Counted from the stretch's first letter, positions 8,448 through 16,835 are shown. The stretch: 64,000 nucleotides of DNA from an uncultured Clostridia bacterium (GCA_944384835.1 CALWUU010000023.1:1-64000), one strand, 5' to 3'. The notes: generated from the sequence alone by a model not told the origin. Numbers and translations are program-made.

Positions 8448-9558
8448 TTTGCACCTCCAACGTTTCTTCCATTCGCCGTATCGTTTTATTTTTACATTTA
8501 ATGGTATCTATCAATAACAAAACCAGCGGTATCACAAAAGATGCAAATAAAGTCAGCGGCGCCAGCAAGTATACGTCGAAAAATAAATGTTGCAGCGTAA
8601 CCGATTTTGTAATCAAAATAGAAATGACTGCAACCGCAATTGCTCCGCCCATAATAAAAATGCCACCTCGTCTGATATGAAATATTCGCTGCATGCAGCT
8701 GCCGAACAAATATAAATCTAAGGCTATTTTAATAAACATGCCCATCAGCCAGATTCCTAAAAAAATGGAATCCATACGCTGAAACGGACCAATACCTGAT
8801 GTTGCTGCCAGTGTATGCATTGGAAACATTTGAATCTGTATTGCATTGCCCAGAACACCCACCATGATAATCAAAATAACACTCATCAGCAGATACGTCA
8901 CTACGTTCCATACAGTAAATCCAATTTTTTTGTTTCCTTTTGTTGCGGGCAATAAAACAGCTAATGTGGCAAGACCTGTACTTCTGCCTAAAAATAACAT
9001 AGTGCTTTGTATGGTTTGGTCCCATCCATTATATAGAATAGGCTTAAAATTTTCTGATTTGACTTGCGGCACAGCGGTCAAAAGAATAAAAATCAAACCT
9101 AGCAGCAGCATAACCAAAATAAAAACAGAAGTTCTTGAAATAGATTCGATTCCTTTCCAAGCCGCATATACCGCTACAATCAATACAGCAATTACAATGA
9201 GCCAAGAAGGCATTTCGGGTTCAATCATATTTGCGTTAAACACCTGAAATACGGATAAATAGTAACAATCTATTGTTAGAAAATAAAACCCATAAAATAA
9301 GGCTATTACAACGCCGAACCAACCGGTTAAATGATAACCATAATCTAAAATATTCATTGTTGGTTTTCTGCGGTATAACAATCCCAGCGGAATTACTGCA
9401 ATAAAGTTCACCGCAAATGCAATTATACATGAAATAGTGTTATCGAGAAAATCTCCTCCGCCTGTCCATGTACTGTTGGTAGTGACCATTATGATTAAAC
9501 TGCTGACCAGCAGTAAAGTAAACAACTGACCTGCACTGATTAAACATTTTCTGCTCAT
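8425..9558 (-). CDS. gerKB: Spore germination permease-like subunit, GerB family
   Basis: A 377-residue integral membrane protein with about 10 transmembrane helices, of the GerAB/spore permease branch of the APC amino acid transporter superfamily. The N-terminus MSRKCLISAGQLFTLLLVSS resembles the usual opening, and the body has SWLIVIAVLIVAVYAAWKG and the loop MDSIFLGIWLMGMFIKIALD. B subunits bind the amino acid or sugar germinant in characterised receptors. The gene follows gerKA with a 10-base gap and overlaps gerKC, consistent with one transcript made in the forespore. Confidence 0.9.
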   Translation of the reverse strand: MSRKCLISAGQLFTLLLVSSLIIMVTTNSTWTGGGDFLDNTISCIIAFAVNFIAVIPLGLLYRRKPTMNILDYGYHLTGWFGVVIALFYGFYFLTIDCYYLSVFQVFNANMIEPEMPSWLIVIAVLIVAVYAAWKGIESISRTSVFILVMLLLGLIFILLTAVPQVKSENFKPILYNGWDQTIQSTMLFLGRSTGLATLAVLLPATKGNKKIGFTVWNVVTYLLMSVILIIMVGVLGNAIQIQMFPMHTLAATSGIGPFQRMDSIFLGIWLMGMFIKIALDLYLFGSCMQRIFHIRRGGIFIMGGAIAVAVISILITKSVTLQHLFFDVYLLAPLTLFASFVIPLVLLLIDTIKCKNKTIRRMEETLEVQNENSVLD

Positions 9559-9568
9559 AAAAAACGCC

Positions 9569-11053
9569 TCATTTCTTTTTTACATTGGAGCCCGGCATAT
9601 TTTGTATTTGTTCCACATCTTTACGAAGCACTTTCCAGCTGGCACGTATCACAACATCCCGCATACTTCTCAAACGAAATGGAGAAAGCGGAGCAGAAAA
9701 TGGAATTTTATAAATACTTTCTGAACATAAGCTGATTAAAATTGCACAAAAACCCAGAGTAATGCCCCAAAAACCCATCATTCCACCAATAAAAATAAAT
9801 ATCAAACGCAAAATAGCGGTTTGTTCATATAAACTGGGAACAACATAAGAGGAAATTGCTGTCAATGCAATGACCATTAATGTTGGAGGACCTACCAAAC
9901 CGGATTGCACTGCAGCTTCTCCTATTACCAAGCCCCCCACAATGCTGACTGCATGTCCCAATGGTTTTGGCACTCTCAAACCGGCCTCTCTTAAAATCTC
10001 ATATATAATGTGGATCATAACGCACTCTATCATAAGAGAAAACGGCGTTTCTGCCTGGGCCTGCACTACTTTTGTTAACAAAACCTGAGGTAAAAACTCA
10101 GGATGGAAGGTTCCGCACGCAACATAAAATCCCGGCAAAAAAATAGAAAGAAAAAACGCAAACACTTTCAGCCAGCGTGTAAAAGTCGCAAAAAAAGGCC
10201 GAGCAGCATAATCATCGAATGTTTGAAAATTTTCAATAAATAAATACGGTACAATTAATACATTCGGTGTGCCGTCAACTATAACCGCAATTCTCCCTTC
10301 ACTGATTTTTCCGCAAACCGTATCCGGCCGTTCAGATACTCCTGCTCCGTTAAACAATCCCCTGCGTTCAATAAAGGGGGCAATATATCCGGAGGCCATT
10401 ACCGTCTCCAATTTAATTTTGCTGATATTATTCTTTAATTGTTTTAATATATCAGGAGATACCTTATCTCTCAAATAACACAGGCAGATATCCGTTTTAC
10501 TTTCAGATTGAATCTGCATACGCTCAAATTTTAATTTTGGCGTTTTCATACGGCGGCGTATCATAGCAATATTAATTACAAGCGGTTCCACAAAGCTTTC
10601 TCTGGACCCTCTCTGCACCACTTCATTGCTGGGTTCACTGATACTTCTGTACGCATAACTTTGTACGCCGATCGACAGCATAAAATCACAGCCGTCTATT
10701 GCCAGCATAGCAAACCCACTCATCAATTTGGTCAATAGCGTATCAAACTCCACCATTTGTTCTTGATCTACGGTTGTTAATATATTATCCCGGATTTCTT
10801 TCATCTTTTCCATGCCGGACAAACCCTTCAAGTTTGATTTTCGTATCGGATTTAAAATACTTTGAGCGATGGTTTGCTTATCAATTAAATTATCAATGGT
10901 AATCAATGCCGCTTTAGTTCCCTCAATGTTAAACTGGCGGATAATAAAATCCATGCTCCCGTCAAATTCTTTGCGCAGGTAAACTAAATTTTCCAATAAA
11001 GAAGAGGAAATTTTTCGCGGAACATTATCCTGTTGTTTTTCTTGTCTGCTCAA
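9569..11053 (-). CDS. gerKA: Spore germination protein, GerA family A subunit
   Basis: A 494-residue A subunit of the germinant receptor. The first 290 residues are soluble (DFIIRQFNIEGTKAALITID; GRIAVIVDGTPNVLIVPYLF). Four to five membrane helices follow, with the family block PFSLMIECVMIHIIYEILRE and then LGHAVSIVGGLVIGEAAV. The start is a TTG 7 bases after GGAGG. It heads the three-gene operon. Forespore sigma-G control would be expected, but I found no convincing sigma-G pair in the 118 bases upstream. The strong hairpin at 11132-11183 isolates it from the XRE genes behind it. Confidence 0.92.
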   Translation of the reverse strand: MSRQEKQQDNVPRKISSSLLENLVYLRKEFDGSMDFIIRQFNIEGTKAALITIDNLIDKQTIAQSILNPIRKSNLKGLSGMEKMKEIRDNILTTVDQEQMVEFDTLLTKLMSGFAMLAIDGCDFMLSIGVQSYAYRSISEPSNEVVQRGSRESFVEPLVINIAMIRRRMKTPKLKFERMQIQSESKTDICLCYLRDKVSPDILKQLKNNISKIKLETVMASGYIAPFIERRGLFNGAGVSERPDTVCGKISEGRIAVIVDGTPNVLIVPYLFIENFQTFDDYAARPFFATFTRWLKVFAFFLSIFLPGFYVACGTFHPEFLPQVLLTKVVQAQAETPFSLMIECVMIHIIYEILREAGLRVPKPLGHAVSIVGGLVIGEAAVQSGLVGPPTLMVIALTAISSYVVPSLYEQTAILRLIFIFIGGMMGFWGITLGFCAILISLCSESIYKIPFSAPLSPFRLRSMRDVVIRASWKVLRKDVEQIQNMPGSNVKKK

Positions 11054-11131
11054 ATTGTTTCCTCCATTCTGCTTTCCAAGTATTTACTTTATACTTTTCA
11101 CTGAAATCACGCTTTTTATTCAATTTTTCAA

Positions 11132-11183
11132 AATAATAGATAAAAACAGCAAACCTTTCGGCTTGCTGTTTTTATCTATTATT
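11132..11183 (-). terminator. Long perfect-stem terminator of the XRE genes
   Basis: A 21-bp perfect inverted repeat (arms 11132-11152 and 11163-11183) with a 10-base loop. The right arm includes the last codons and stop of the small XRE gene. The stem contains AAAAACAGCAA/TTGCTGTTTTT, giving T runs on both strands. It is unusually long for a terminator and may also act on antisense transcripts. Confidence 0.75.
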
Positions 11184-11414
11184 TTTATCTGGTTTTCCTG
11201 TTAATAAATAGCTGATACTGGTTTGAAATACTTCTGCCAGCTTCATAGATTTTGAAATACTTGGTATCGTAAATCCACGTTCATAATGAGAACAAGTAGA
11301 ACGGCAAACTCCGAGAGCATCAGTAACATCTTCCTGCAGCAGGTTATTTTCTTTCCTTAGGTATTTAATTCTTTCTCCCAAAGATAATTCTTCGGTATTT
11401 TTGTAGATTTTCAT
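11172..11414 (-). CDS. Small XRE-family transcriptional regulator
   Basis: An 80-residue protein that is essentially one HTH_3 (Cro/C1) domain: LGERIKYLRKENNLLQEDVT, then ALGVCRSTCSHYERGFTIPS with the recognition helix. The ending (LAEVFQTSISYLLTGKPD) is typical of short repressors with a bare HTH. Cysteines in and next to the recognition helix (VCRSTCSHYE) are uncommon there. It lies 26 bases after a second XRE gene in the same direction, so they are probably co-transcribed. No target can be inferred. Neither prophage genes nor toxin partners are adjacent. Confidence 0.85.
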   Translation of the reverse strand: MKIYKNTEELSLGERIKYLRKENNLLQEDVTDALGVCRSTCSHYERGFTIPSISKSMKLAEVFQTSISYLLTGKPDKNNR

Positions 11415-11440
11415 CGCATTTGTCCGCCTCCCCTATAAAT

Positions 11441-11665
11441 TTACTCTAAAAGTCTTGCAGGATGAACTTCAAGAACCTCTGCTATTTTAAACAAAACATC
11501 TATTGTCATATTAACGGTCATTTGTGGAGCCTCAAGCTGGCTGACATATGTACGGCTTTTCTGCACCATTTCGGCTAATTCTATTTGAGTTAAACCTTTT
11601 AGTTTTCTATAATATGCTACATTGATTCCTAATTTTCTATGCAGCTCGGCATAGGATATTTCCAT
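11441..11665 (-). CDS. Small XRE-family transcriptional regulator
   Basis: A 74-residue single-domain helix-turn-helix protein: LGINVAYYRKLKGLTQIELA, then EMVQKSRTYVSQLEAP and a C-terminal helix ending EVLEVHPARLLE. The start is placed at the ATG at 11665, preceded by GGGGGAAATTGAG. An in-frame codon 15 bases upstream would put that ribosome binding site inside the gene. It forms a pair with the XRE gene downstream and sits divergent from the DUF421 gene. The 250-base gap to that gene could hold an operator for these repressors. Confidence 0.83.
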   Translation of the reverse strand: MEISYAELHRKLGINVAYYRKLKGLTQIELAEMVQKSRTYVSQLEAPQMTVNMTIDVLFKIAEVLEVHPARLLE

Positions 11666-11854
11666 CTCAATTTCCCCCATATTCTGGCTATTCGCTTAAA
11701 TAAATTTTACCAGAAGCAAATTCAAAACTAAACCAACTGATATTTTGCAAACGCAACATGTCACTTTGCAATTGCTCTTTTTTATCAAACTTGTGAATTC
11801 TTCAAACAAAAATAAAACGATATAAAAAGAAAATAACCATACTATCAGAGAAAT

Positions 11855-11885
11855 TGTATAAAAAAGATAAAAACACATCATACTT
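11855..11885 (+). promoter_or_regulatory. Sigma-G-like promoter of the DUF421-DUF4363 pair
   Basis: TGTATA at 11855-11860, an 18-base spacer, then CATACTT at 11879-11885. The forespore sigma-G consensus is TGAATA, 17-18 bases, CATACTA, so the match is 5/6 and 6/7. The GTG start of the DUF421 gene follows 31 bases later. Confidence 0.5.
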
Positions 11886-11915
11886 AATATGAAATGAGAA
11901 ATCGGGTGATAGATT

Positions 11916-12599
11916 GTGATTATTTCGATTATTCGTGCAGCTTTATTATATACCTTCATTATACTTGCCATTCGTATTATGGGAAAACGTCAAATCAGCG
12001 ACTTACAAACATCGGAATTGGTTGTAACATTATTAATTTCTGATATAGCCGCTATTCCAATGCAGGATGCTGCACAGCCTCTGGTAAGCGGTATTGTGCC
12101 GATTGTTGTATTAGTCATTGCAGAAATTGTTGTTTCCGCGTTAATGGTGAAGCATTCCGGATTTCGAAAAGCTGTATGCGGCAGTCCAATAATATTAATT
12201 AATGACGGCAAAGTGGATCAAAAACAAATGCGCAGATTACGTATTACCATTGAAGATTTATTTGAACAGCTGCGGCAAAAAGATGTTTTTTCTCTTGAAG
12301 ATGTAGCATATGCCATTATGGAAACAAACGGAAAAATCAGCGTGATTAAAAAGCCGGAAAAAGATACGGTATCTGCCGAGATGCTGCAATTAAATATACC
12401 GGACAAAGGAATTGAAACTGTGATTATCAGCGATGGTGAAATATCTGATTTTTCTTTAAAATTATGTGAAAAAGACACACAATGGGTATATCAAATCCTA
12501 AAGCAGGAAAACTATCAAATACAAGATATTTTTATTATGACAGCGAATCGAAATGGTGAATATAAAATCATTGAAAAAGCTAAAGGAGCATCTGTATGA
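11916..12599 (+). CDS. DUF421 membrane protein (YetF/YkjA-like)
   Basis: A 227-residue protein with an N-terminal membrane part of about three helices (residues 1-70, including RIMGKRQISDLQTSELVVTL, the family signature) and two soluble repeats (GSPIILINDGKVDQKQMRRL; DTVSAEMLQLNIPDKGIETV). DUF421 proteins of spore formers, including the 2Duf protein, affect spore inner-membrane properties and heat resistance. Here that role is an inference supported by the sigma-G-like promoter and the DUF4363 partner. The start is GTG with GGGTGAT upstream. The stop overlaps the next start (ATGA). Confidence 0.88.
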   Translation: MIISIIRAALLYTFIILAIRIMGKRQISDLQTSELVVTLLISDIAAIPMQDAAQPLVSGIVPIVVLVIAEIVVSALMVKHSGFRKAVCGSPIILINDGKVDQKQMRRLRITIEDLFEQLRQKDVFSLEDVAYAIMETNGKISVIKKPEKDTVSAEMLQLNIPDKGIETVIISDGEISDFSLKLCEKDTQWVYQILKQENYQIQDIFIMTANRNGEYKIIEKAKGASV

Positions 12600-12976
12600 A
12601 CAGACTTTGGGCTGCTGCAGGACTATTGGCAGTTTTAATTACAATATGTACTTTGGCAGTCACTTCTACTCAATCTATTACAACTTCCATTACACAAGAT
12701 ATTGCGCAAATTTCCAATATTTCCATACAAAACGATAAAACCACCGCTCTCACTCTCAGCAAACAAGCGGGAGAAAAATGGCAAAAGCACCATGCTGTTT
12801 TATGCACATTTATGTCTCATATCCAACTGGAAGAAATCGACCGTTCCTTAGCAGCACTGCCGGCTTATATTGAACTTGGCGAAGAAGCGGACATTCAAGC
12901 GGAATGTAACCGTATTGTTGAAATGGTTCAGCATTTGCATGAAGCAGAATTGCCTTATATACAAAACATTTTATAA
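12596..12976 (+). CDS. DUF4363 family protein
   Basis: A 126-residue protein with one N-terminal membrane anchor or uncleaved signal (residues 4-22), then a helical extracytoplasmic domain with WQKHHAVLCTFMSHIQLEEI and a helical end EMVQHLHEAELPYIQNIL. DUF4363 genes regularly follow DUF421 genes in spore-forming Clostridia, and the 4-base overlap here fits a functional pair. The biochemical role is unknown. The protein probably faces the outside of the membrane or the intermembrane space of the forespore. Confidence 0.8.
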   Translation: MNRLWAAAGLLAVLITICTLAVTSTQSITTSITQDIAQISNISIQNDKTTALTLSKQAGEKWQKHHAVLCTFMSHIQLEEIDRSLAALPAYIELGEEADIQAECNRIVEMVQHLHEAELPYIQNIL

Positions 12977-13015
12977 TGCTTTCATCAGAGTTGCCCAAAC
13001 ACTCTGTTGAAATAT

Positions 13016-13070
13016 AAAAGCCCACTCCCACGATACGGAATACTGTATCAAAGGGAAGGGGCTTTCTGTT
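13016..13070. terminator. Hairpin terminator between DUF4363 and coaBC
   Basis: AAAAGCCC at 13016-13023 pairs with GGGCTTT at 13059-13065. An inner GATAC/GTATC stem lies at 13032-13049. A T-rich tail follows on the plus strand. The genes converge here, so it may serve both. Confidence 0.65.
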
Positions 13071-13096
13071 TTTATATGATTTATGTACCACTTAAA

Positions 13097-14290
13097 TTAT
13101 TTTCGTGCTTTCATAATAGCATCCAATAAATTGGCTGCAACTTCTTCTTTGCTTTGTAAAGGCAAAGCCTGTTCTTCTGCTTTTGTAACCAAAGTCACAA
13201 CGTTGGTTGCAGTTCCAAACCCGGCACCTGCTTCTGTCACATTATTGGCTACAATCATATCTATTAATTTTTTTTCTAACTTTCCATGAGCGTATTCCAG
13301 CATACGTTCTGTTTCCATGGAAAAGCCGCATAAAAACTGTCCTTCTTTTCGATGAGCGCCTAAATATGCCAGAATATCCTTGGTGCGCGTTAAGGAAAGC
13401 ACCATATCTTCCGTACTCTTTTTTACTTTTTGCGTATGACAAATAGTCGGCTTATAATCGGCAACTGCTGCAGCTTTGATAATAATATCTTGCTCTAAAT
13501 GACAGCTGACTACTGCCTGGAACATATCATCTGCACTGACAACGGAAATAACTTTTACAAACATTGGCGGCTTCAGATGGGTTTTTCCTGTTACCAGCGT
13601 TACTTGAGCGCCGCGGCGCGCGGCAACTTTGGCAATGGCATACCCCATTTTTCCAGTAGAATGATTGGTAATATAGCGTACTGGATCAATGGCTTCCTGC
13701 GTGGGACCTGCTGTTACCAGCACACGAAGTCCTTTCATATCTTTTGGAAAAGCAATTTCCTGATAAATATATTCCAACAAGACCTCAGGTTCCGGTAATT
13801 TACCTGTACCTACATCTCCGCAGGCTAAATAGCCTTCTGCAGGAGAAATAACAGTAAAGCCGTAAGATTGCAGTGTTTCAATATTGTCCTGTGTAATCGG
13901 ATTTTCAAACATAGCTGTATTCATCGCAGGAGCAACAATTTTAGGACATCTGCACGCCAAAACGGTAGTGGTCAACATATCGTCGGCAATACCATGCGCT
14001 AATTTTGCAATTACATTTGCTGTTGCAGGAGCAATCAGACAAACATCTGCTTGTTTCGCCAATGCCACATGCTCCACATTATGCTGAAAATTTCTGTCAA
14101 AAGTATGAACTACACATCTGTTCCCCGTCAATTCTTCAAAGGTAATAGGAGTAATAAAATTGGTTGCATTTTCGGTCATAATAACATGGACATTGCAATG
14201 CTGTTTTTTTAAAGCACTTGCAACATGTGCCATTTTATAAGCTGCAATTCCTCCCGAGATGCAAAGCAGGACTGTTTTATTCTTCAGCAT
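13097..14290 (-). CDS. coaBC: Bifunctional phosphopantothenoylcysteine synthetase/decarboxylase CoaBC
   Basis: A 397-residue cytosolic flavoenzyme of coenzyme A synthesis. It joins cysteine to 4'-phosphopantothenate and decarboxylates the product to 4'-phosphopantetheine. The N-terminal CoaC domain has GGIAAYKMA, the active-site His in NVEHVALA near residue 70, and the PAMNTAMFENP motif near 120. The CoaB domain has GPTQEAIDPVRYITNHSTGK near 193 and AAVADYKP near 270. It is convergent with the DUF421 pair and shares its vicinity with coaX and a probable pantothenate ECF component, so several steps of the CoA pathway lie within 4 kb. Confidence 0.95.
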   Translation of the reverse strand: MLKNKTVLLCISGGIAAYKMAHVASALKKQHCNVHVIMTENATNFITPITFEELTGNRCVVHTFDRNFQHNVEHVALAKQADVCLIAPATANVIAKLAHGIADDMLTTTVLACRCPKIVAPAMNTAMFENPITQDNIETLQSYGFTVISPAEGYLACGDVGTGKLPEPEVLLEYIYQEIAFPKDMKGLRVLVTAGPTQEAIDPVRYITNHSTGKMGYAIAKVAARRGAQVTLVTGKTHLKPPMFVKVISVVSADDMFQAVVSCHLEQDIIIKAAAVADYKPTICHTQKVKKSTEDMVLSLTRTKDILAYLGAHRKEGQFLCGFSMETERMLEYAHGKLEKKLIDMIVANNVTEAGAGFGTATNVVTLVTKAEEQALPLQSKEEVAANLLDAIMKARK

Positions 14291-14482
14291 ACGCGTTCAT
14301 ACCTTTCCAATAATTTTATTTAGTATACCAAATTTTTGGCAGTTTTAAAAGTGAAATTACCAAAAGAACAAAATTGAAATACCTTTTTATCAAGCCCAAG
14401 CGTTTTATATGAATATCATGAATACCTCTGTTTTATATCAAACACATATTCAAATATAAAAAACTATGCTAAAATATAGCAG

Positions 14483-14488
14483 TATAAT
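14483..14488 (+). promoter_or_regulatory. Probable -10 box before the Vat-like pseudogene
   Basis: TATAAT at 14483-14488, directly after a short near-palindrome TGCTAAAATATAGCA (14467-14481) that covers the expected spacer and could be an operator. No clear -35 box is visible. The rest of the 269-base gap after coaBC is A/T-rich and holds nothing else I recognise. Confidence 0.35.
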
Positions 14489-14559
14489 ATATTGCTCCTT
14501 TGATATAACAGCATATACATCAAAGCATAATTCTAAAACACACGAATAGGAGTAAACGT

Positions 14560-15221
14560 ATGGGATCTATACCAAATCCAAATGATATTTTTCCGACACA
14601 GTACAAAACAACCTGCTTTATTAAAAATATCGTTACTGCTCCAAACATCAGTATTGGAGACTATACATACTATGATGACCCGGAACATCCGACAGACTTT
14701 GAAAAAACAATATTCTATTTAACTATCCTGAATTTGGCGACAAATTGATCATCGGAAAGTTTTGTTCCATTGCTTCCGGTACAAAATTTATTATGGGACC
14801 GGCCAACCATCGTATAAGCAGTGTTACTACCTATCCATTCCATGTGTTTGGGGGATTATGGGAGAAAAAAACACCTCCTCACCTTTCACAGCTTCCCTTT
14901 AAAGGCAACATTGTAGCAGGAAACGATATATGGTTCGGACGTGAATGCGTCATTATGCCAGGAGTAAAAATTGGAGACGGTGCAATCATTGCCGCATATT
15001 CCGTAGTTACAAAAGACGTATCTCCCTATTGTGTAGTAGGTGGGAATCCGGCAAAATTCATAAAAAAGCGATTTGATGATGAACTCATCCAAGCATTGCT
15101 TGCACTGCAATGGTGGAATTTGCCTTCTGATGAATTACTGAATCTGTTACCATTATTGTGTAATCCAAATTTAGAATATGTGAAAGAAGTGTTGCATGAC
15201 AGGGAAAACAAACACAGCTAA
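14560..15221 (+). pseudogene. Frameshifted Vat/CatB-type xenobiotic O-acetyltransferase
   Basis: The gene encodes a left-handed beta-helix (hexapeptide repeat) acetyltransferase of the Vat/CatB family, whose members acetylate streptogramin A or chloramphenicol. Residues 1-55 are in one frame (SIGDYTYYDDPEHPTDFEKT). A one-base shift near 14718-14724 then moves the family motif YPEFGDKLIIGKFCSI to the next frame, which continues with FIMGPANHRISSVTTYPFHV, then NDIWFGRECVIMPGVKIGDG and CVVGGNPAKFIKKRF to the stop at 15221. Repaired, it would be about 220 residues, a normal length. The AGGAG site before 14560 is intact. The shift lies beside a short T run, so sequencing error or a true recent inactivation are both possible. 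Confidence 0.82.
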
Positions 15222-15242
15222 TTTCAAGCGTCTCTTTTTAAT

Positions 15243-15286
15243 AAATGATAAAATGACGCTGTGATTTTGATTGCATTTTATCATTT
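15243..15286. repeat. 13-bp inverted repeat overlapping the ECF-gene promoter
   Basis: AAATGATAAAATG (15243-15255) and CATTTTATCATTT (15274-15286) with an 18-base loop. The right arm covers the end of the -35 box and half of the spacer of the promoter at 15271-15299. It may be an operator, or the terminator of the pseudogene upstream. Confidence 0.5.
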
Positions 15287-15299
15287 TGTCCAGTATAAT
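15271..15299 (+). promoter_or_regulatory. Sigma-A promoter of the ECF S component-coaX genes
   Basis: TTGCAT (15271-15276), a 17-base spacer, TATAAT (15294-15299). It lies inside an in-frame upstream extension of the ECF gene, which supports the later start at 15351. Confidence 0.65.
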
Positions 15300-15350
15300 A
15301 AAAAGGAATTTGCGCTGCATCCTTGGGAGCAGCAGCAGGAGGAATGTAAG

Positions 15351-15995
15351 TTGAATAAATTAAATGTAAAGTACCGCGATTTTGTGCTTTTGGCATTGTT
15401 CGCGGCCATTGTGTTGGTGTTAGGCTTAACACCATTGGGATTTATTCCTTTGGTTGTCATCAAAGCCACCATAGTCCATGTTCCGGTTATTATCGGCTCT
15501 ATTGTACTAGGACCTAAAAAAGGCGCCATATTAGGCGCACTTTTCGGCGTTTGCAGTTTAATTACCAACACCGTCAGTCCCGCATTAACATCTTTTGTTT
15601 TTACACCGTTTTATCCGTTGCCGGGACAGGAACACGGCAGCTGGCTCAGCTTGATTATTTGCTTTGTTCCCCGTATTTTGGTAGGCATTGTCCCCTATTT
15701 TGTGTATGTTGGCCTGCAAAAATTAATGAAGCATAACAGCAAGGCTGAATTTGTCTCGCTAGCAGCAGCAGGCGTTTGTGGTGCTATGGTAAACACCGTA
15801 TTGGTTATGGGTCTTATCGGTCTAATGTTTGGAGACAGCTATGCTGCTGCAAGTAACATAGCGTCTGACGCTTTGCTGGGTACTATCATGGTTGTTGTAG
15901 GTACCAACGGGGTTGCGGAAGCAATTATTGCAGGAATCATTACCTGTGTGATTGCAAAAGTATTATTAAAATTAAAACGAAGTCAAAAGCAATAG
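15351..15995 (+). CDS. ECF transporter S component, probably for pantothenate (PanT-like)
   Basis: A 214-residue membrane protein with about six helices: FVLLALFAAIVLVLGLTPLG, HVPVIIGSIVLGPKKGAILG, and a Gly-rich pair near the C-terminus. The short helices and the GALFGVCSLITN motif are those of S components that capture a vitamin and dock to a shared EcfAAT energising module. That module is not encoded in this window. The start is TTG at 15351, 7 bases after AGGAGGA. Longer in-frame versions run through the promoter. Pantothenate is the likely ligand because pantothenate kinase follows 16 bases downstream and coaBC is close. That assignment is by context. Confidence 0.8.
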   Translation: MNKLNVKYRDFVLLALFAAIVLVLGLTPLGFIPLVVIKATIVHVPVIIGSIVLGPKKGAILGALFGVCSLITNTVSPALTSFVFTPFYPLPGQEHGSWLSLIICFVPRILVGIVPYFVYVGLQKLMKHNSKAEFVSLAAAGVCGAMVNTVLVMGLIGLMFGDSYAAASNIASDALLGTIMVVVGTNGVAEAIIAGIITCVIAKVLLKLKRSQKQ

Positions 15996-16011
15996 AAGAA
16001 AAGGGATTGTT

Positions 16012-16791
16012 ATGATTTTTGCATTGGATATTGGAAACACAAATATTGTGTTAGGAATTATTGATACAAAAACAGAAGAAATTATTTTTACCTCCCGTAT
16101 TTCATCCGACCATACCAAAACAGTCGACGAATATGCCGTGTTGATTCAAGACGTTCTTGCAATACGACATATTGCGTTATCCAGTATCACGGGAAGTATC
16201 ATATCTTCGGTAGTACCAAATCTATCTCAGACTATTTTATCTGCCGTTGCATTGCTGATTGGAAAAGAACCTATTATGGTCAGCAATCAAATTAAAACAG
16301 ATTTAACCATTACCATAGATAATCCTGACCAATTGGGAAAAGATTTGATTGTAAATGCCGTCACAGCATTGGAGACATACTCCACTCCTATTGTGATATT
16401 CGACATGGGAACGGCTACCACAGTTTCTGTTATTGATAAACATGGGAACTATGCGGGCGGCATGATTATTCCCGGAGTAGGGCTTTCCTTAGAGGCATTG
16501 TCAAACCAAGCATCACAATTGCCTCACATTAGCTTAGATGCTCCTCCCCACATCATTGGAAAAAACACAACCCATTGTATGCAAAGCGGTGTTGTGTTTG
16601 GAACCGCAGCAATGATAGATGGTATCATAGACCGTATTTCCAATGATTTAGGAGAAAAACCAACCTTACTGGCCACAGGAGGATTAGCAGGAATCATTGT
16701 GAAGCATTGCAGTCATTCCATTATTTATGACGATAAATTAATGTTAAAAGGTTTATTATCGCTGTATCGAAAAAATCATTTGGATGAATAA
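16012..16791 (+). CDS. coaX: Type III pantothenate kinase CoaX
   Basis: A 259-residue cytosolic enzyme that phosphorylates pantothenate, the first committed step of CoA synthesis. It has an ASKHA fold: the phosphate-1 loop LDIGNTNIVLGI begins at residue 4, DNPDQLGKDLIVNA is near 103, and FDMGTATTVSVID near 127 is the second phosphate loop with the catalytic Asp. The substrate-binding GGMIIPGVGLSLEALSNQAS is near 145. Type III kinases are feedback-insensitive to CoA and typical of Clostridia. It is co-transcribed with the ECF S component upstream and ends at a bidirectional hairpin. Confidence 0.95.
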   Translation: MIFALDIGNTNIVLGIIDTKTEEIIFTSRISSDHTKTVDEYAVLIQDVLAIRHIALSSITGSIISSVVPNLSQTILSAVALLIGKEPIMVSNQIKTDLTITIDNPDQLGKDLIVNAVTALETYSTPIVIFDMGTATTVSVIDKHGNYAGGMIIPGVGLSLEALSNQASQLPHISLDAPPHIIGKNTTHCMQSGVVFGTAAMIDGIIDRISNDLGEKPTLLATGGLAGIIVKHCSHSIIYDDKLMLKGLLSLYRKNHLDE

Positions 16792-16826
16792 AAGCAGAGC
16801 CATGTATGATACATGGTTCTGCTTTT
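16790..16826. terminator. Bidirectional terminator between coaX and nrdR
   Basis: AAAAGCAGAGCCATGTAT pairs with ATACATGGTTCTGCTTTT across a 1-base centre. It is about 18 bp with one G-T pair, and T runs lie on both sides. The coaX stop is in the left arm. Confidence 0.8.
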
Positions 16827-16835
16827 ATATATGAA

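Noticed and set aside
11696..11971. 91-codon minus-strand frame with hydrophobic content
   Set aside because: It overlaps the DUF421 start region and promoter, has no ribosome binding site, and its hydrophobicity comes from A/T-rich intergenic sequence.
12810..13091. 93-codon minus-strand frame
   Set aside because: It is antisense to the DUF4363 gene and runs through the terminator hairpin.
14745..15221. Stand-alone 158-residue acetyltransferase
   Set aside because: It lacks the N-terminal family region, which is present in another frame directly upstream. The two parts are one frameshifted gene.
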